A DNA stretch of 64,000 nucleotides from Madurella fahalii (Eukaryota; Ascomycota; Sordariomycetes; Sordariales), in the NCBI GenBank assembly GCA_029876055.1, contig CM056876.1, positions 4,836,001 through 4,900,000 of the forward strand, read 5' to 3'. Positions 1 through 10,890 of the stretch are shown here, in pieces. Positions within the stretch are counted from its first letter, which is position 1. Every line of letters begins with the position of its first letter. The position numbers and the translations under genes are program-made. The notes below the pieces were generated by a model. The model was not told the DNA's origin and did no database searches. It saw only the letters and a program-made list of their open reading frames with translations.

Positions 1-114
1 GCGCTATCTGCTGCCGTGGCTAATGGCACTAATGGCGTCAACGGCACGAACGGTATCAACGGTGTGAATGGTGACGCCAACGGAGTTGAAGCCAATGGGA
101 CGGAAGCGGCGTAA
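1..114 (+). CDS. C-terminal fragment of a protein with an Asn-Gly-rich tail (5' cut by window)
   Basis: The first 37 codons from base 1 are open and end in TAA at 112-114. They encode a low-complexity tail built of repeated Asn-Gly-Xaa units (NGTNGVNG style) ending in Glu-Ala-Ala. No domain is visible, so the protein cannot be identified. Such NG-rich tails are common disordered extensions of filamentous-fungal proteins. The reading frame is inferred only from being open and from the repeated codon pattern; the rest of the gene lies to the left of the window. Confidence 0.6.
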   Translation, partial: ALSAAVANGTNGVNGTNGINGVNGDANGVEANGTEAA

Positions 115-2392
115 TGGGGCATGCTCGGTAGAATTTACGACTCATGTTGGACCGCTCAGTTGGATGAAAGCGATTGCTCGTTATGACATGTTTTAATGTG
201 TGTGTATATATTTTGCATGTGGCGGATGCCGGACTCTAGACGATAGATATGATTGGCAACTGCATTTGTTTTGTTGTGCGCAGCTGGTGACGGCGTGAGC
301 GACTGATGTTTGTTGGTCTCGGCCGCTCGCTGTAAAGTGAAAAGTGAGTTCTGCTATGGGCGTTGAGGTTACGCCGGGGAAATGCCAAAGTGGCCTAGGT
401 ATACTCCGGGATCAGATCGCATGATGTCAATACCAACAGGCTCGTGAGTTCTTCTGCAGCGGATGTTCCATGATACAGTATGTCTATGTACCCATTGGCC
501 TTCCTCCTTCTCGCAAATTCTTGATTTGTCTGTCAAAGTCGGAACACAGCTGTGACCTTCTATGAAGGAGCAGCATCCACACATCCGAGCGACACTTCTT
601 GAAGTTGCTCATTCTGCCGTCTTCGTCCCACCTACTCCATTCTCCGGTATGTCTCCGTATTACAACAAAAAAAACCCTGTAGGAGAAATGAGGTTTCCCT
701 TGCCTAGTTACCGTTGGGGTAGGTGGGTTAGCTAGTCCTACAGAACAATTAGGTGATAAGAGTCTGACTGTCAAAGAGGGGGTACACATGCTTGTTCTAT
801 ATGCTGTGGCGGGACTTGGAGTACATGTACATATTATAATTACTATTATATAACGCTTTTGCCCCCGTACTGACACAACATACACACACACACACACACC
901 CACGCACGCACGAATCCATCTCATGTGCCACCAAGAACCGAGACGTGCCCATGCCCTTCGTCACACCAGTGATACTGGCTGTCCAGTGTCTCCTCGGTAT
1001 CACCGCCCTAGTGGACCCCTCGGGCTCCCATACCCGATACGGGGAACTTTGACAGAGAACACAACATAATTCTGTTAAGCGAGCATTCCTTCTTCACTGG
1101 CCTTTGACAAGCATCTCGAGACCACCGAAAGCACTCCAAAGAGCTGAAAAATGACTGACAAAGGAGATCGAATTGTTAAAAGTCCTGTGACGCTATGTCC
1201 CTTCATCCTACTCCCGGTCATACAACCGGGAAGGTGGACAAGAGGAGCATGAGCTGGGTAGTAGTAGAGTAAAAGTAGAGCAAAACTGCTCGCTGCGTGC
1301 AACCCCCCCGTGCAACTACATCTTGTGTCAACCTTCCACCAGAGTATCCCCGATCATACTAAGTCCGTCCATCCATCCACCATAAGTTTCATCAAGATCC
1401 CATCCATGAATAATGGTTCCGAAAATTCCCGTCCGATGATCCCAGCACCACACACAGCAGTTGCCCCTGAAAACGCAAGCAAAGTGACAAAACAGTGCTG
1501 CAGTCCAACCCGACCTTGACAAGTGTAGCAAAAGATAAAAAACAAGGCCAATTAACACCAGACCTGCATTAGCAATGAGCCGTCATAATGACAATAATAA
1601 TGATAAAAAAAATTTTCTTTCAAAACTCCGTGCATCACACACCCGGCCATGCATGCAACCCGTTCAACAGCCCACCACACCAATGCTCCTATCCGATCAA
1701 GTCCAATACCGATGAGTAATTGTGAGTTGTCAGTCGCCCACTTTTGCCAATCTCGTAATAAATAAATAGCAACCAACCAAACAATAAACTGGTGTGACTT
1801 GCGACTCTCTTCTGTCTTGCCCAGAATCTTGGAAAATAATAGAAAAATAAAGATAAAAATAAAACGCCTTGTCCGAATGCCGTCGTGTCGATCATAAATG
1901 CCGAGATGGAAGTTTCTGGAAAGAAAACGAAACAATAGAGAAGAAAAAGATGCTTTTTTAGTAGAAACAAAGCCGAAGCGGATCGAGCGATCTGCATAAT
2001 TATCGTCCTGGTATAGGACAACCAAAAGGCGACGGCGAATAAGTCGGAAGCGAAGGAAAAGAAAGATCAGCGGGGGCAAAGACAATATAGGGAGCAAGAC
2101 AAGGATGAGTGAGTCCACGTCAACGTCCATAGGTGCCAGCCACCTCTTCGAACCATCTCAGGCTGGGGGGTGGCAATGGCAGAGCAGGGCAAAAGCTTCC
2201 CTGTTTTGGCCTCCGCTATCTTTGTGTGGGTGAGGAGCCTATGGGGATGTCCCAAAGATATGGCTCCCCTTTTGGTCGGGCAGCAACACGTGGCTCTGGC
2301 TGAAAAGAGCGCCCGTGTGCGAGCCGACTGCCGACAGGGTCAATCCGGACCCGGGGGGTTTGGGGGTGGTGTTTCTTCTGTGGTTTATCGGC
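115..2392. other. Intergenic region, no gene seen
   Basis: About 2.3 kb between the end of the left-edge gene and the stop of the minus-strand hypothetical gene (convergent). The open frames here are short, lack recognisable domains and have low-complexity or random-looking composition. A short CA run lies at about 883-899. The stretch around 1750-2000 is richer in A/T than the coding regions. Parts may be 3' UTRs of the two convergent genes. Confidence 0.6.
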
Positions 2393-3923
2393 CTAGTAGG
2401 CCGTAATGGGATTCGCGAACCGCAGCGGACTTGACGCGAGTGGCGAGTGGTGCGAGTGGTCGTTTGAGTACCGCCGGCCAAAGACGTGCTGCATGATGGC
2501 CTTGGGGCTGACATTCTCAAAGTTGACGGTTTTGGAGGTCAATGGCACCGGGATGCGGTGGACCTTCTTGGTCTCCCATCGCTCCTTGATGCAGTCGTCG
2601 ACGAGAGCCATGAGTCCCGTGGCCATGATGACGCTAGGACGGGATGTTAGTAGGTTTTACAGCAGAAAAAAAAAACGGGAGGGAGGGCACGTACTCAGCA
2701 ACATCTGTAACGGCGTCCACCACAGTCTCGTCCGCAATCCACATGAAACACGGCGGAACCCATCCGCCCGCGCTCTCGTCGGCAAGAACCTGGCTCGGTG
2801 ACCTTGTCTCGGGGACAATGTGCGCGACCGGCGCGCTCGCATTGCCGTCCCGCAACAAGTGGAACGACACCAGGCCCAGCTGCTTGTCGACGGAGCGCTT
2901 CCAGCTGTACCGGTGGCCCCACCACTCGAACTCGTAGCGCTTGTTGCCCTTGCCACCACGGCGATCCACGTCGACGCGGGCGTAGTTACTGAACTCAAGC
3001 TTGATGGTGTTGGTCGGCAGCCGCCGCTGGGCCTTGCCCTTCGCCAGGCGACTGTCGAGCGACAGGCGAGACAGGTTGCTTCCGTCGTGGAAGAACTCGT
3101 CATCGCCGTCGTACGTCGAGTAGCCCGTGCTGGGCCGGCCGGGCGCTGCCATACCCGATTTCGCACGGCGCAGGACCGGCTTTCCACCGCTCAACGACTT
3201 GATAGCGGCCGACACGGACCGCTTCAGCGTCGGCCTGTCGTCGGGCGTCTTGGGCCGAGCCGCGGCAGGTTCCGTGTACTTGCGCTTGGAGTTGCAGACC
3301 TCGCGCCCCGAGTCCCGGGAATACCGCCGCAGTGAGAACTCGCGCCTAGCCAGGTCGTACATGCGCAAGTGGAAGAGCTGAATGGCCGTCCTCCTCCGAC
3401 CCGTCACCACCGTGTCGATGCGCAAGTTCATGTTGCCGTCGGGGGTGAACTCGTCATGGCGAATCGTCAACCGGTTGAGCGATGGGAAGAGCTTGGCAAA
3501 GTCCTGGGGGGTCGATGCACGGACGTTCGGCTCGACGACCTCGCGGCGGTAGATGGGCAGCGGCGGAATGGCATTGCACTCGTAGTCGATCGAGTTCTCA
3601 TCCAGGTCCATGGCGTCCATATCCTCGGACGAAGCCGTCGAGACGTACGTGTCGACCGATGAGCGCGGATAGAGCGAGGTGGCGGGGCTGACATCGTCGC
3701 GCGAGTCGTAGGCCTGCTGGTACCTCGAGACGGGGATGGGGACGGCGCGGCTGCATGTTGATGAGGGCGAGGCTTTGAGATCTGAGGGGCAGGGGGAGGA
3801 GGAGTATAGTGACGTGGGTGCGGTGGACTGCGATCCATATGAGTCGTTGCTCCTCCGGCTACGAGAGTCGTGGCTGGAGGAGGACTGACTCGAAGTATGT
3901 CTTCTTGAGTATGGGAGAGGCAT
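2393..3923 (-). CDS. Hypothetical fungal protein, 489 aa, serine-rich N-terminus and basic/aromatic C-terminal domain
   Basis: The model is two exons, complement(2393..2633, 2695..3923). The intron 2634-2694 has donor GTACGT, branch ACTAAC and acceptor TAG, and splicing keeps the frame (489 aa). The first ~110 residues are Ser/Thr/Arg-rich and probably disordered. The C-terminal two thirds looks folded, with a tract EFEWWGHRYSWKR and a later segment PPCFMWIADETVVD continuing across the splice into a helix-like ALVDDCIKERW. I do not recognise the family; a tubby/LURP-one-like beta-barrel is one weak idea from the WWG-Y-W-R pattern. The ATG at 3921-3923 was chosen over an upstream in-frame ATG (4172) because the upstream extension is only translated CA-type microsatellite. 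Upstream lies a very long gene-free region. Confidence 0.7.
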
Positions 3924-4063
3924 CTTGGGCTGAGTGTCCGAGGTGCTCGGGGATGTGTGTGTGTGGGAGGGGGGATGGTCAGGGTGTGATCTGTGTTTGC
4001 GTGGGGAGGAGAAGAAATCCCGATCCAGGGGAGGTGTTGGGGGTCCCGATGTAGTTTTATAGA

Positions 4064-4123
4064 GTGTGCTTGTGCGTGTGCGTGTGCGTGTGCGTGTGCG
4101 TGTGCGTGTGTGTGTGCGTGTGC
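4064..4123. repeat. Hexanucleotide microsatellite (GTGTGC)n
   Basis: About ten near-perfect copies of GTGTGC/TGCGTG lie 140-200 bp upstream of the start codon of the hypothetical gene, probably in its 5' leader or promoter. It reads as a purine-pyrimidine alternating tract. Confidence 0.85.
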
Positions 4124-4833
4124 CTGTGGGTGGGTGCGCGGATGTGTGGGTGCGCTGTGTGTGTTGTTGCAAAGACAGGCGATGCGGTCGTGGTGGCGGG
4201 TCAGGCGGCAGTGCCCAGGGATTGGCGAACTGGGAAAGGCTCCGGCGTGCCGTGCCGGGGATTGCTGGGACCTGCTGGTCCTGCCGGGGCTGCAGTGCAG
4301 GGCAGCTGCGTTGTCGAGGGCCGCAGATGTCAGGTTGGGGTCGGGCATTAAACGCGGGGAGCTCGCTGGCGTCTTGCGTCGCGACAAGTGAGCGATGCTC
4401 TGGGCGGGTGAACAGGTGGGATGCAGTGGCAGGGTGAGGGCTCTGGGTGCGAAGCTGCAGAACGCTGCTTGGGTGACTTGGTGATTGTCTTGGCTGGCAA
4501 TTGACAGGTCATATGGAGCGAAACAGGATATGCCGGAGCCAGGTGGACGCGATAGACAGCCGATGCGAAGGAACCATTTTAAGGATTCGTCCACGCGGGA
4601 AACCGATACAGGATAGCAGTGAACAATGTGGTACGAATTGGAGAGCACCTAGGTACAGTACACACAAACATTGAGCCGGCTGTCTTCCGGTCCCCACGCC
4701 CGGTCGCGGAAATCATCGCCCAGAGCGGTCGACAATCGAGGCCTTTTTTTTTCTCTCTTTCTCTCTCTTTTCCTCTGCCGTGGGGCAAACTCGGAAGAGG
4801 GAGAGGGGTGCTGGACCAGCCATTCAGGTCAGA

Positions 4834-4857
4834 GTCGCAGAGTCGCAGAGTCGCAGA
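4834..4857. repeat. Three tandem copies of an 8-nt unit (GTCGCAGA)
   Basis: Three perfect tandem copies, followed within 25 bp by two further TCGCA pentamers (near 4870-4878). A second array, three copies of TCGCAACA at 5181-5204, shares the TCGCA core. The two arrays lie about 0.9-1.3 kb upstream of the hypothetical gene's start codon. Confidence 0.8.
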
Positions 4858-5180
4858 GGTTGCAAAAAGTCGCAGTCGCCCTTTTTTAGTGGTCAGTTCG
4901 AGTTGTAGCGCATTCCGACACTGCCCGGCAACGGCCATTGGCTCCAAGCTCGGGCCAGAGGAGAAAACCGGTGAAAAACGGTGATTGGCCGATACCCTCA
5001 CAGCCTCGACCGATTGGGAAGTCGCCAGAGGGAGCGTTCGAGAGAAGGGTGCGCTCCGGTCACGCCAGTGCGGCAGAAGTCACTCCACCCCAAAATCCCG
5101 CAGAGAACCCCGTGGGGGTCGGCCAAAGATACATCGGAGGCATGGGTGGGAACATCAGTCAGGTCAGCCGCCCACCGTTA

Positions 5181-5206
5181 TCGCAACATCGCAACATCGC
5201 AACATG
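5181..5206. repeat. Three tandem copies of an 8-nt unit (TCGCAACA)
   Basis: Perfect triplicate direct repeat, sharing the pentamer TCGCA with the array at 4834-4857. No coding context. Confidence 0.8.
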
Positions 5207-8200
5207 CCACCCTCACACTTGCCGTGGGCTGCTAAGGACGCTGCGAGAACCGTCTCGGAGATGCCGTAACGGAAGTGCAACGGGCATCTGACGCAGCAGT
5301 GAAGGCCGAGAAGGTGCCGGCAGGGCAATGGAAATCGACCGAACCTTTTCACCAAGTCAGCAAACCTCTCCGGTTCTCTCAACATTCGAGTGCGGCAAAA
5401 ATGCAGGAACTGCTAACGTCACGGAGAGGAAAAGAAAGTGCAAAACCTGGGGTTGGTTCTGCGACCGCCGAGTCGTCGCCGGACCCATGCTCCAGGCCCT
5501 GCGACAGTCGACGACGGCTCTCGTCCATTGCCAGCACGATGAGCTATTCTTACCACCCAGCCCTCCCTACACCCTTCTCGATACTTCCAAGCCGCTGTGC
5601 ACCGTGGACAACGCCGTTGCCAGAGTGTGATTCTTGCGGCATCGACAATACCTTATCCCGGCGTTGCTAGCCATGCGAAACCGCATCCCGGCTATTCCCA
5701 AACACTGCTGTGGAATGCAGGGCTTTAGCGGCCAGCCCCTACCTCACAGGCCCCCAGCAGCATGGATGTATGTACGTACGTGGCAGTTGCATCAGCGCTA
5801 TGGAACACCTGAAGCGCCAATTCCGGTGGCGGCCCTCACTAATTGCGTCGCTGCCTCGGTGCCCAACGATACCCGTAAGCATGCCAAACACCTTCACCAA
5901 CGATTGGCACTCCGGAACTGAGGCTGCACCACGCCGAGCGAACCCATTGGTTGCGAGCGAATCGTGGGGTATGCCCGCAAGAGCATACACGCAACTTTGT
6001 CGTGATAGCAGCGCCCGTCCCATGAGCCCCCGAGCACATCACGTCGACGAGGCCACAACCAAGTCGCCGCTACTCAGACTCGCCCGGAGCGTCTGCAAAC
6101 CTGAAGAAGCACACTGGCTCGGTTGCGCGACATCTGCTTTCGACAGCGGCGGCCATGGTGACTCGCCCGGTAGATGCAAGACGTTTAACCTCTGGCCATT
6201 GCCGAGGCGCCGGGCAAATCAGCCGATTCTCGAGGAGAGAGTCTCGGGGCGTGTCCAAGATGACTCGGTTGGCCCGGCAAAACCGTGATTTTCCAGCCCA
6301 ACTTTGCGCTGGCAGCGGCCAAGTCATCATCCTCCTTTCCCCAATTGGAAGCGCGCACGAAGCCCGAGTTCGTCGACAACCGTTTGGCGCTTGGCGCAGT
6401 GGGCTATTCTCCGCATATGGGGAACCGAGTGTTCGCTCCTGCGGCCATTCCTGCGCGTGCCAGCCCTCTCTCGTATGGTACCATGCCAGTCTGACTTGTG
6501 TCAAGCGTTCATTCGCCAGCAAGTCGGACCCAGGGTGTTTTCGCACGTGGACGACGAGATTGTCCCGACAACTCTTCCTCCCCAGCCATTTGCCATGTCC
6601 ATCGCTCTGCTGTCCTCTGCCGGGGCTGCGAAGTCTGTCTTTGCCCTTGTCACGGCTCGATTTTCCAGCACCACGCAGCGGCAGACCCTCCCCACCCACG
6701 CCTCAAAATCTGGGGTCGAACAAGGCAGCCAGATCTCGGTTCCTAGTGTCTCAGGCACCCCCCCATGACGGTTCCTTACCTTCGGTATACACTAAAGCGA
6801 GCTTCAACTTTTGGACGACGGATAATGGTGTGCTGATCACCCGCAAACGGTCGATCCGCTCCCGCGCCTGGTCCTCCACTCTACGCTCCTGTGATCGGCT
6901 TCTGGTCTTCACCAATCGCCCATGATATACCGCATCTCGGCCCGTTGATCGCATCGGAACCAGCCTCAAGAGCATCGGAATGCTACCTCAGCAGCTTGAG
7001 AAGTGCAAATCTTCTTGCGGACCTGAGCTTCGCCACCAACCTCCCGTTAACTGGTGCTCCTTAGACTCCCCGTGATGATCCATGCCCGGGCCGCGATCAT
7101 CAACGTCTCGGTTTGCCCATTGCATATGACGCAACCGATTCGATATGCTCTCGTCCAATCGACGCCCTCTCCGGTTTTCTGCTTTCAGTAACCCAGTGAG
7201 TACCACCCGTCTGGCCATGCACATGTGGGCTAGATTTGCCAAGCAACCTATCAGAGGCGAAAGAGGTCAAACGAGAGGGTTCGGTCCATTGATCACCGAT
7301 GCCCTCGGGAGCTCATCAGTGGTGTTTATTTTTTCTTCCTGACTGTTACCCACCCTCTTTGACTCTGGTTAAGATACTCGGTTTCCGACGGCCCAGCTTG
7401 TGTATTAGTACGGGGGCGGATTATCTTCATTAGAATTGATTCCCCATCGTGAAGCTTTTGATATTAGCCAATATCTCAAGCACATGACTGCGGCATGTGT
7501 GGGGAGCGGCAACTTCCACACCCTCTCCCAACTACCCGCGCTCTCAATGCCTCCTGGACGAACAGCATCGTTAGCCCCCTCGTTGACGATACACCCAAAG
7601 ACTCGTTTCGTGTATCATCCTGCTGCCCGTTCAAAATGTCCCTCAGAAATGCACTTTGGGAGGTTGGGTAGTCTTGTTGCAACGCCCCAGCTGGCAACAC
7701 ATGATTCGTAGATTTCAGGATTGCTTCTTCTTCAACCCCCTTTTAAGCACCTCAACCCCCGTTTGCTTTTGATGGGGGGCGGGGGCTGCGGGATATGCGT
7801 GACATCGAGGTCGACGTTGTGAACCCCGTCGTTGTTTCGCCCGGCTCCAACAATTGGATGGCAACACCTTATTCTTATTACCGTTTCGGGGTCTTTTATC
7901 CACAAACCTACCCACGACCGTTTACTTTGTTCGTCGAGATGCATGCGCTGCTTTTCTCTCATTGGCCTCGACGGGGTTTCATCGACAGCTGCTGCTCAGA
8001 GGCGATTGGTGCTGTGTTTAAAAAAAACAGGCTCTTTTTATCTGTGGTGTGAGGCGCCCGATTCGCAGTCTAGCACTGCCCCCGCCCCCATCTTTTTTTG
8101 CTGTTGCAGTGCGGGCTCGACCAGTGAAACGGCTACGCTGGATGCTATCCCCCACGATGAGCGTTTGAGCTCGAGGCTGGTGTGGGCTGATAGATTCGTG

Positions 8201-8350
8201 ATGTGCGCGCTCTGGACTGCTGTGAGCGCTAGATGCGGGGAACATTGTGAGGGACTGCGACGTTTCGACGTTTGAGTCCGAGACAGCGCTGGAGATGGAC
8301 GTCAAGGCGCCCGGTGGCATCTGTCTCCTAATCGCCTCGTGCCTAAAGCA

Positions 8351-8425
8351 GCTGACCTACCTATCTGCTACCTGGTAGGTCCTATAGGATAGATGTCTGG
8401 TAGAACTGCATCTATGATGCAGCTG
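8351..8425. repeat. Cluster of inverted repeats (possible structured RNA or binding sites)
   Basis: Three dyads in 75 bp: GACCTACC (8356-8363) pairs with GGTAGGTC (8376-8383) across a 12-nt loop; CCTATAGG (8383-8390) is a perfect palindrome; CTGCATC-TAT-GATGCAG (8406-8422) is a 7-bp hairpin with a 3-nt loop. CAGCTG flanks both ends (8351-8356 and 8420-8425). It sits in the gene-poor region with no nearby coding sequence. Confidence 0.7.
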
Positions 8426-10686
8426 AGAAGAAGTTTGGACGGGCCGCGGTTGTGACCCGGACCTTTAGCCAGCCGTTTCCGCTGTTACTCGAGCCTTACG
8501 CGTTTAACGTATGTGTGGTAACACGACAGGGTAGAGAAGCTCGGCACTCTGACCACCATGCGGGAGTTCTTCGTCAGCATCAAGGTTACACAGCGGCTGA
8601 GAGCAGCGGAGGCGGGGCGACAACCGCGGGGACCTTTGTTGCGGAGGGGCCAGGGACGGGATGAGCAGAGCTCGCATGCCGTGTACACGGCTGCTACTTC
8701 TTCTGGTAGGAGCGAATCGAAGGAGAAACTGTATGGGATGAGGCGGACTGGGTGGGCGTGGGAAAGCAGTACCGGTCGTTGCATGAAGACCAACATCAAC
8801 CGCCTTCCAGCAGCTAGGAGACGGAGATCTGAAGCCTGGGCCACCACCGGAGCCGCTTCTACCGCGTGGTCGGAGCCGCGGGCGTGCGTGGGAGTGCGCG
8901 CGGTAGTCCGAGTACGCCCGGAGGGGAAAGGGCGAGTCGCATGCGGGATGGCCGATACCGCAAGTACAAGGGATGTAAGGACGGATTGTATGTACTGTAC
9001 TGTACACGTGCGTGGGCGCGCAATACATATGCGGTCATCCCGCGCCTGTGCTGCACTCGGCGAATGATGTAGTATATTGTCGGTTTCCTTTTGGTAATGA
9101 AGACTGGCGGTAATGCTAGGTAAATTTCCAGACAGATTACATGACACGGAAATTTCATGGTCTCTTCCGGAAGGGCATTCCGTCACGAATGGATTGGTAC
9201 CTTGGATGTTGTGTAGGAAATTCCGAGGCGGAAAGGAAATGCACCGAGGCTGCGCGCTGCTGATGCTGCTGATGCTAACGCACAAATGTGCTGCATTCCT
9301 GCACATTCGTAGGCAGACAAGCGTACCATGAAATGTATTCTGTCGGTTGGCTGCATGTATGAGCTGAGGGCATCCATGCAGTAGTTCTGCATTTATGCCA
9401 CGGCCCAACTTTGAGGCTTGCAGCCGGTGCTCGGCCCGATGCTTCTGTTGGAACTGCCTTGGTATGTGTCGAGGGGAGGGTGTGTTGAAGATTGAGGCTG
9501 TGTATCTGTCTCACTTGTATAGAGGCTGGGGATACTGGCGGTGAGAGGTGAGAAAATTTCGTTTCTCTCACAAGCATGAGGTGCTACTAATAGTACAAAC
9601 TGTGACTCAAACACGGGTTAAGCAATTAATATTTTTAATTTTTTCTTTCTAGATTAGGTTCGTGTGTTGCGTCTGGAGGCTGAGCAAATACCGAGTATTT
9701 CGGGAGTGTGCTGTAAGGGTGTAGGCATCATCTTGACATCAAGGCGAGTCGAGAAGCAGTTTTGGTGAGCCAAGATCTTCGGGAGTTTCTACACTGCAGA
9801 TCAAGCCTCATCGGCCATCAGGGCGAGAATTCTCACCGCTCCGAACAACATTTCTCCACTTCAAGGACCTGAGAAGAAGGCCTCGGCCAACTCATCAGTC
9901 CCCGGGGCAACCGCACCTTGAAGCCGCCGATCGGGATGCCCATCAAAGCTGTCGTTAGGATCCGGTAGTATCCCCTATTCACTCCCTTGGGAGCCGGATA
10001 GGCACAGTATGTGAAGTGCACTCCTCATCGGCCGGAATAGAACTTGACTTCATGCCTTGACTATTGCAAGAGCTCGTAAAAAGACCTATCAAGCATACCA
10101 ATGCCCATCACCTTCTGTAAACCACACGTAACCTGAAACCTCTTCTGCGTACGTCGAGCCCCTGAGCGGCGCACCTCCTTCACCCCCCACTCGGCATGTA
10201 AAATAACGCACTCCCGTGAGAGACGGTCATTGGTAAACGCAACGTTTCTAGGGGAAGGGACACGCAGTTCCTTGCTACGACACAAGAGGGCTGAACTTAG
10301 GTAACTGCACCCGTCGTTGAACACTCCCGAGGACGAGTGGCCATGCAATTCTCAAGGGCCGCCCTAGCAAGTTAGCATTAACTCCAACAGTTGTAAGGGT
10401 CAGCATTAAGTCACAAGGGATAACCCCAGGAGGATGCAACCATCCTTTCCAGTAGCGTTGAACGGCGAGCACCACACGCACCATTAGTTAGAAGCCATGC
10501 GAATAAAAAGAGCAAAGTAATGTAAGGCAAACAACTAACTAGATAACAGGCATGGTCAGTAGAGTGTGTTTATGCTAAGAACTCGACAGTGCTCTTCTTT
10601 CCCTGGTAGCCCATCCGAACCTGCATGCTTTACCTTGCTGCTCTCTCTCTCTCCTTTCACTACTCCTTCTCACACAACCTTACCCT

Positions 10687-10687
<1 letters not shown>

Positions 10688-10720
<33 letters not shown>
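10688..10720. repeat. (CA)n microsatellite
   Basis: An uninterrupted CA dinucleotide run followed by C/A-rich sequence, about 170 bp beyond the 3' end of the BBC1 coding region. Confidence 0.9.
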
Positions 10721-10726
<6 letters not shown>

Positions 10727-10890
10727 ACACACAAACATTACTCACCCACCTACCCACCCACCCAACCAACCAACGTCTCTCAACATCCTCCGTTCACAAC
10801 CCTCACCAACACCCCAAACAACCCCGATCCCAATCCCAAACTCATCCCCAACTCTCTCATCTCCACGGCCATAACAAGGGCTTCAGCCTC

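Larger units (their letters stand above)
4131..10624. other. 6.5-kb gene-poor region
   Basis: No frame here encodes a recognisable domain. The longest open stretches (for example 6155-6925 plus and 8485-9408 minus) have composition typical of chance open frames in GC-rich DNA and no matching splice context. The region includes a pyrimidine-rich tract (4746-4780), two arrays of 8-nt repeats (4834-4857 and 5181-5206), a cluster of inverted repeats (8356-8422) and a less GC-rich segment around 9600-9660. It could hold long upstream regulatory sequence or non-coding RNA, but I see no direct proof. Confidence 0.5.

Noticed and set aside
2634..2694. Direct continuation of the hypothetical gene's frame into LPFFFSAVKPTNIPS
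   Set aside because: This is translated intron: donor GTACGT, branch ACTAAC and TAG acceptor are present, and splicing joins a 77-residue conserved-looking exon.
6155..6925. 256-codon open frame on the plus strand
   Set aside because: No domain, random-looking composition, overlapped by an equally long open frame on the other strand; chance opening in GC-rich DNA.
8485..9408. 307-codon open frame on the minus strand
   Set aside because: No recognisable motif and no splice or codon pattern; several overlapping frames are also open here.
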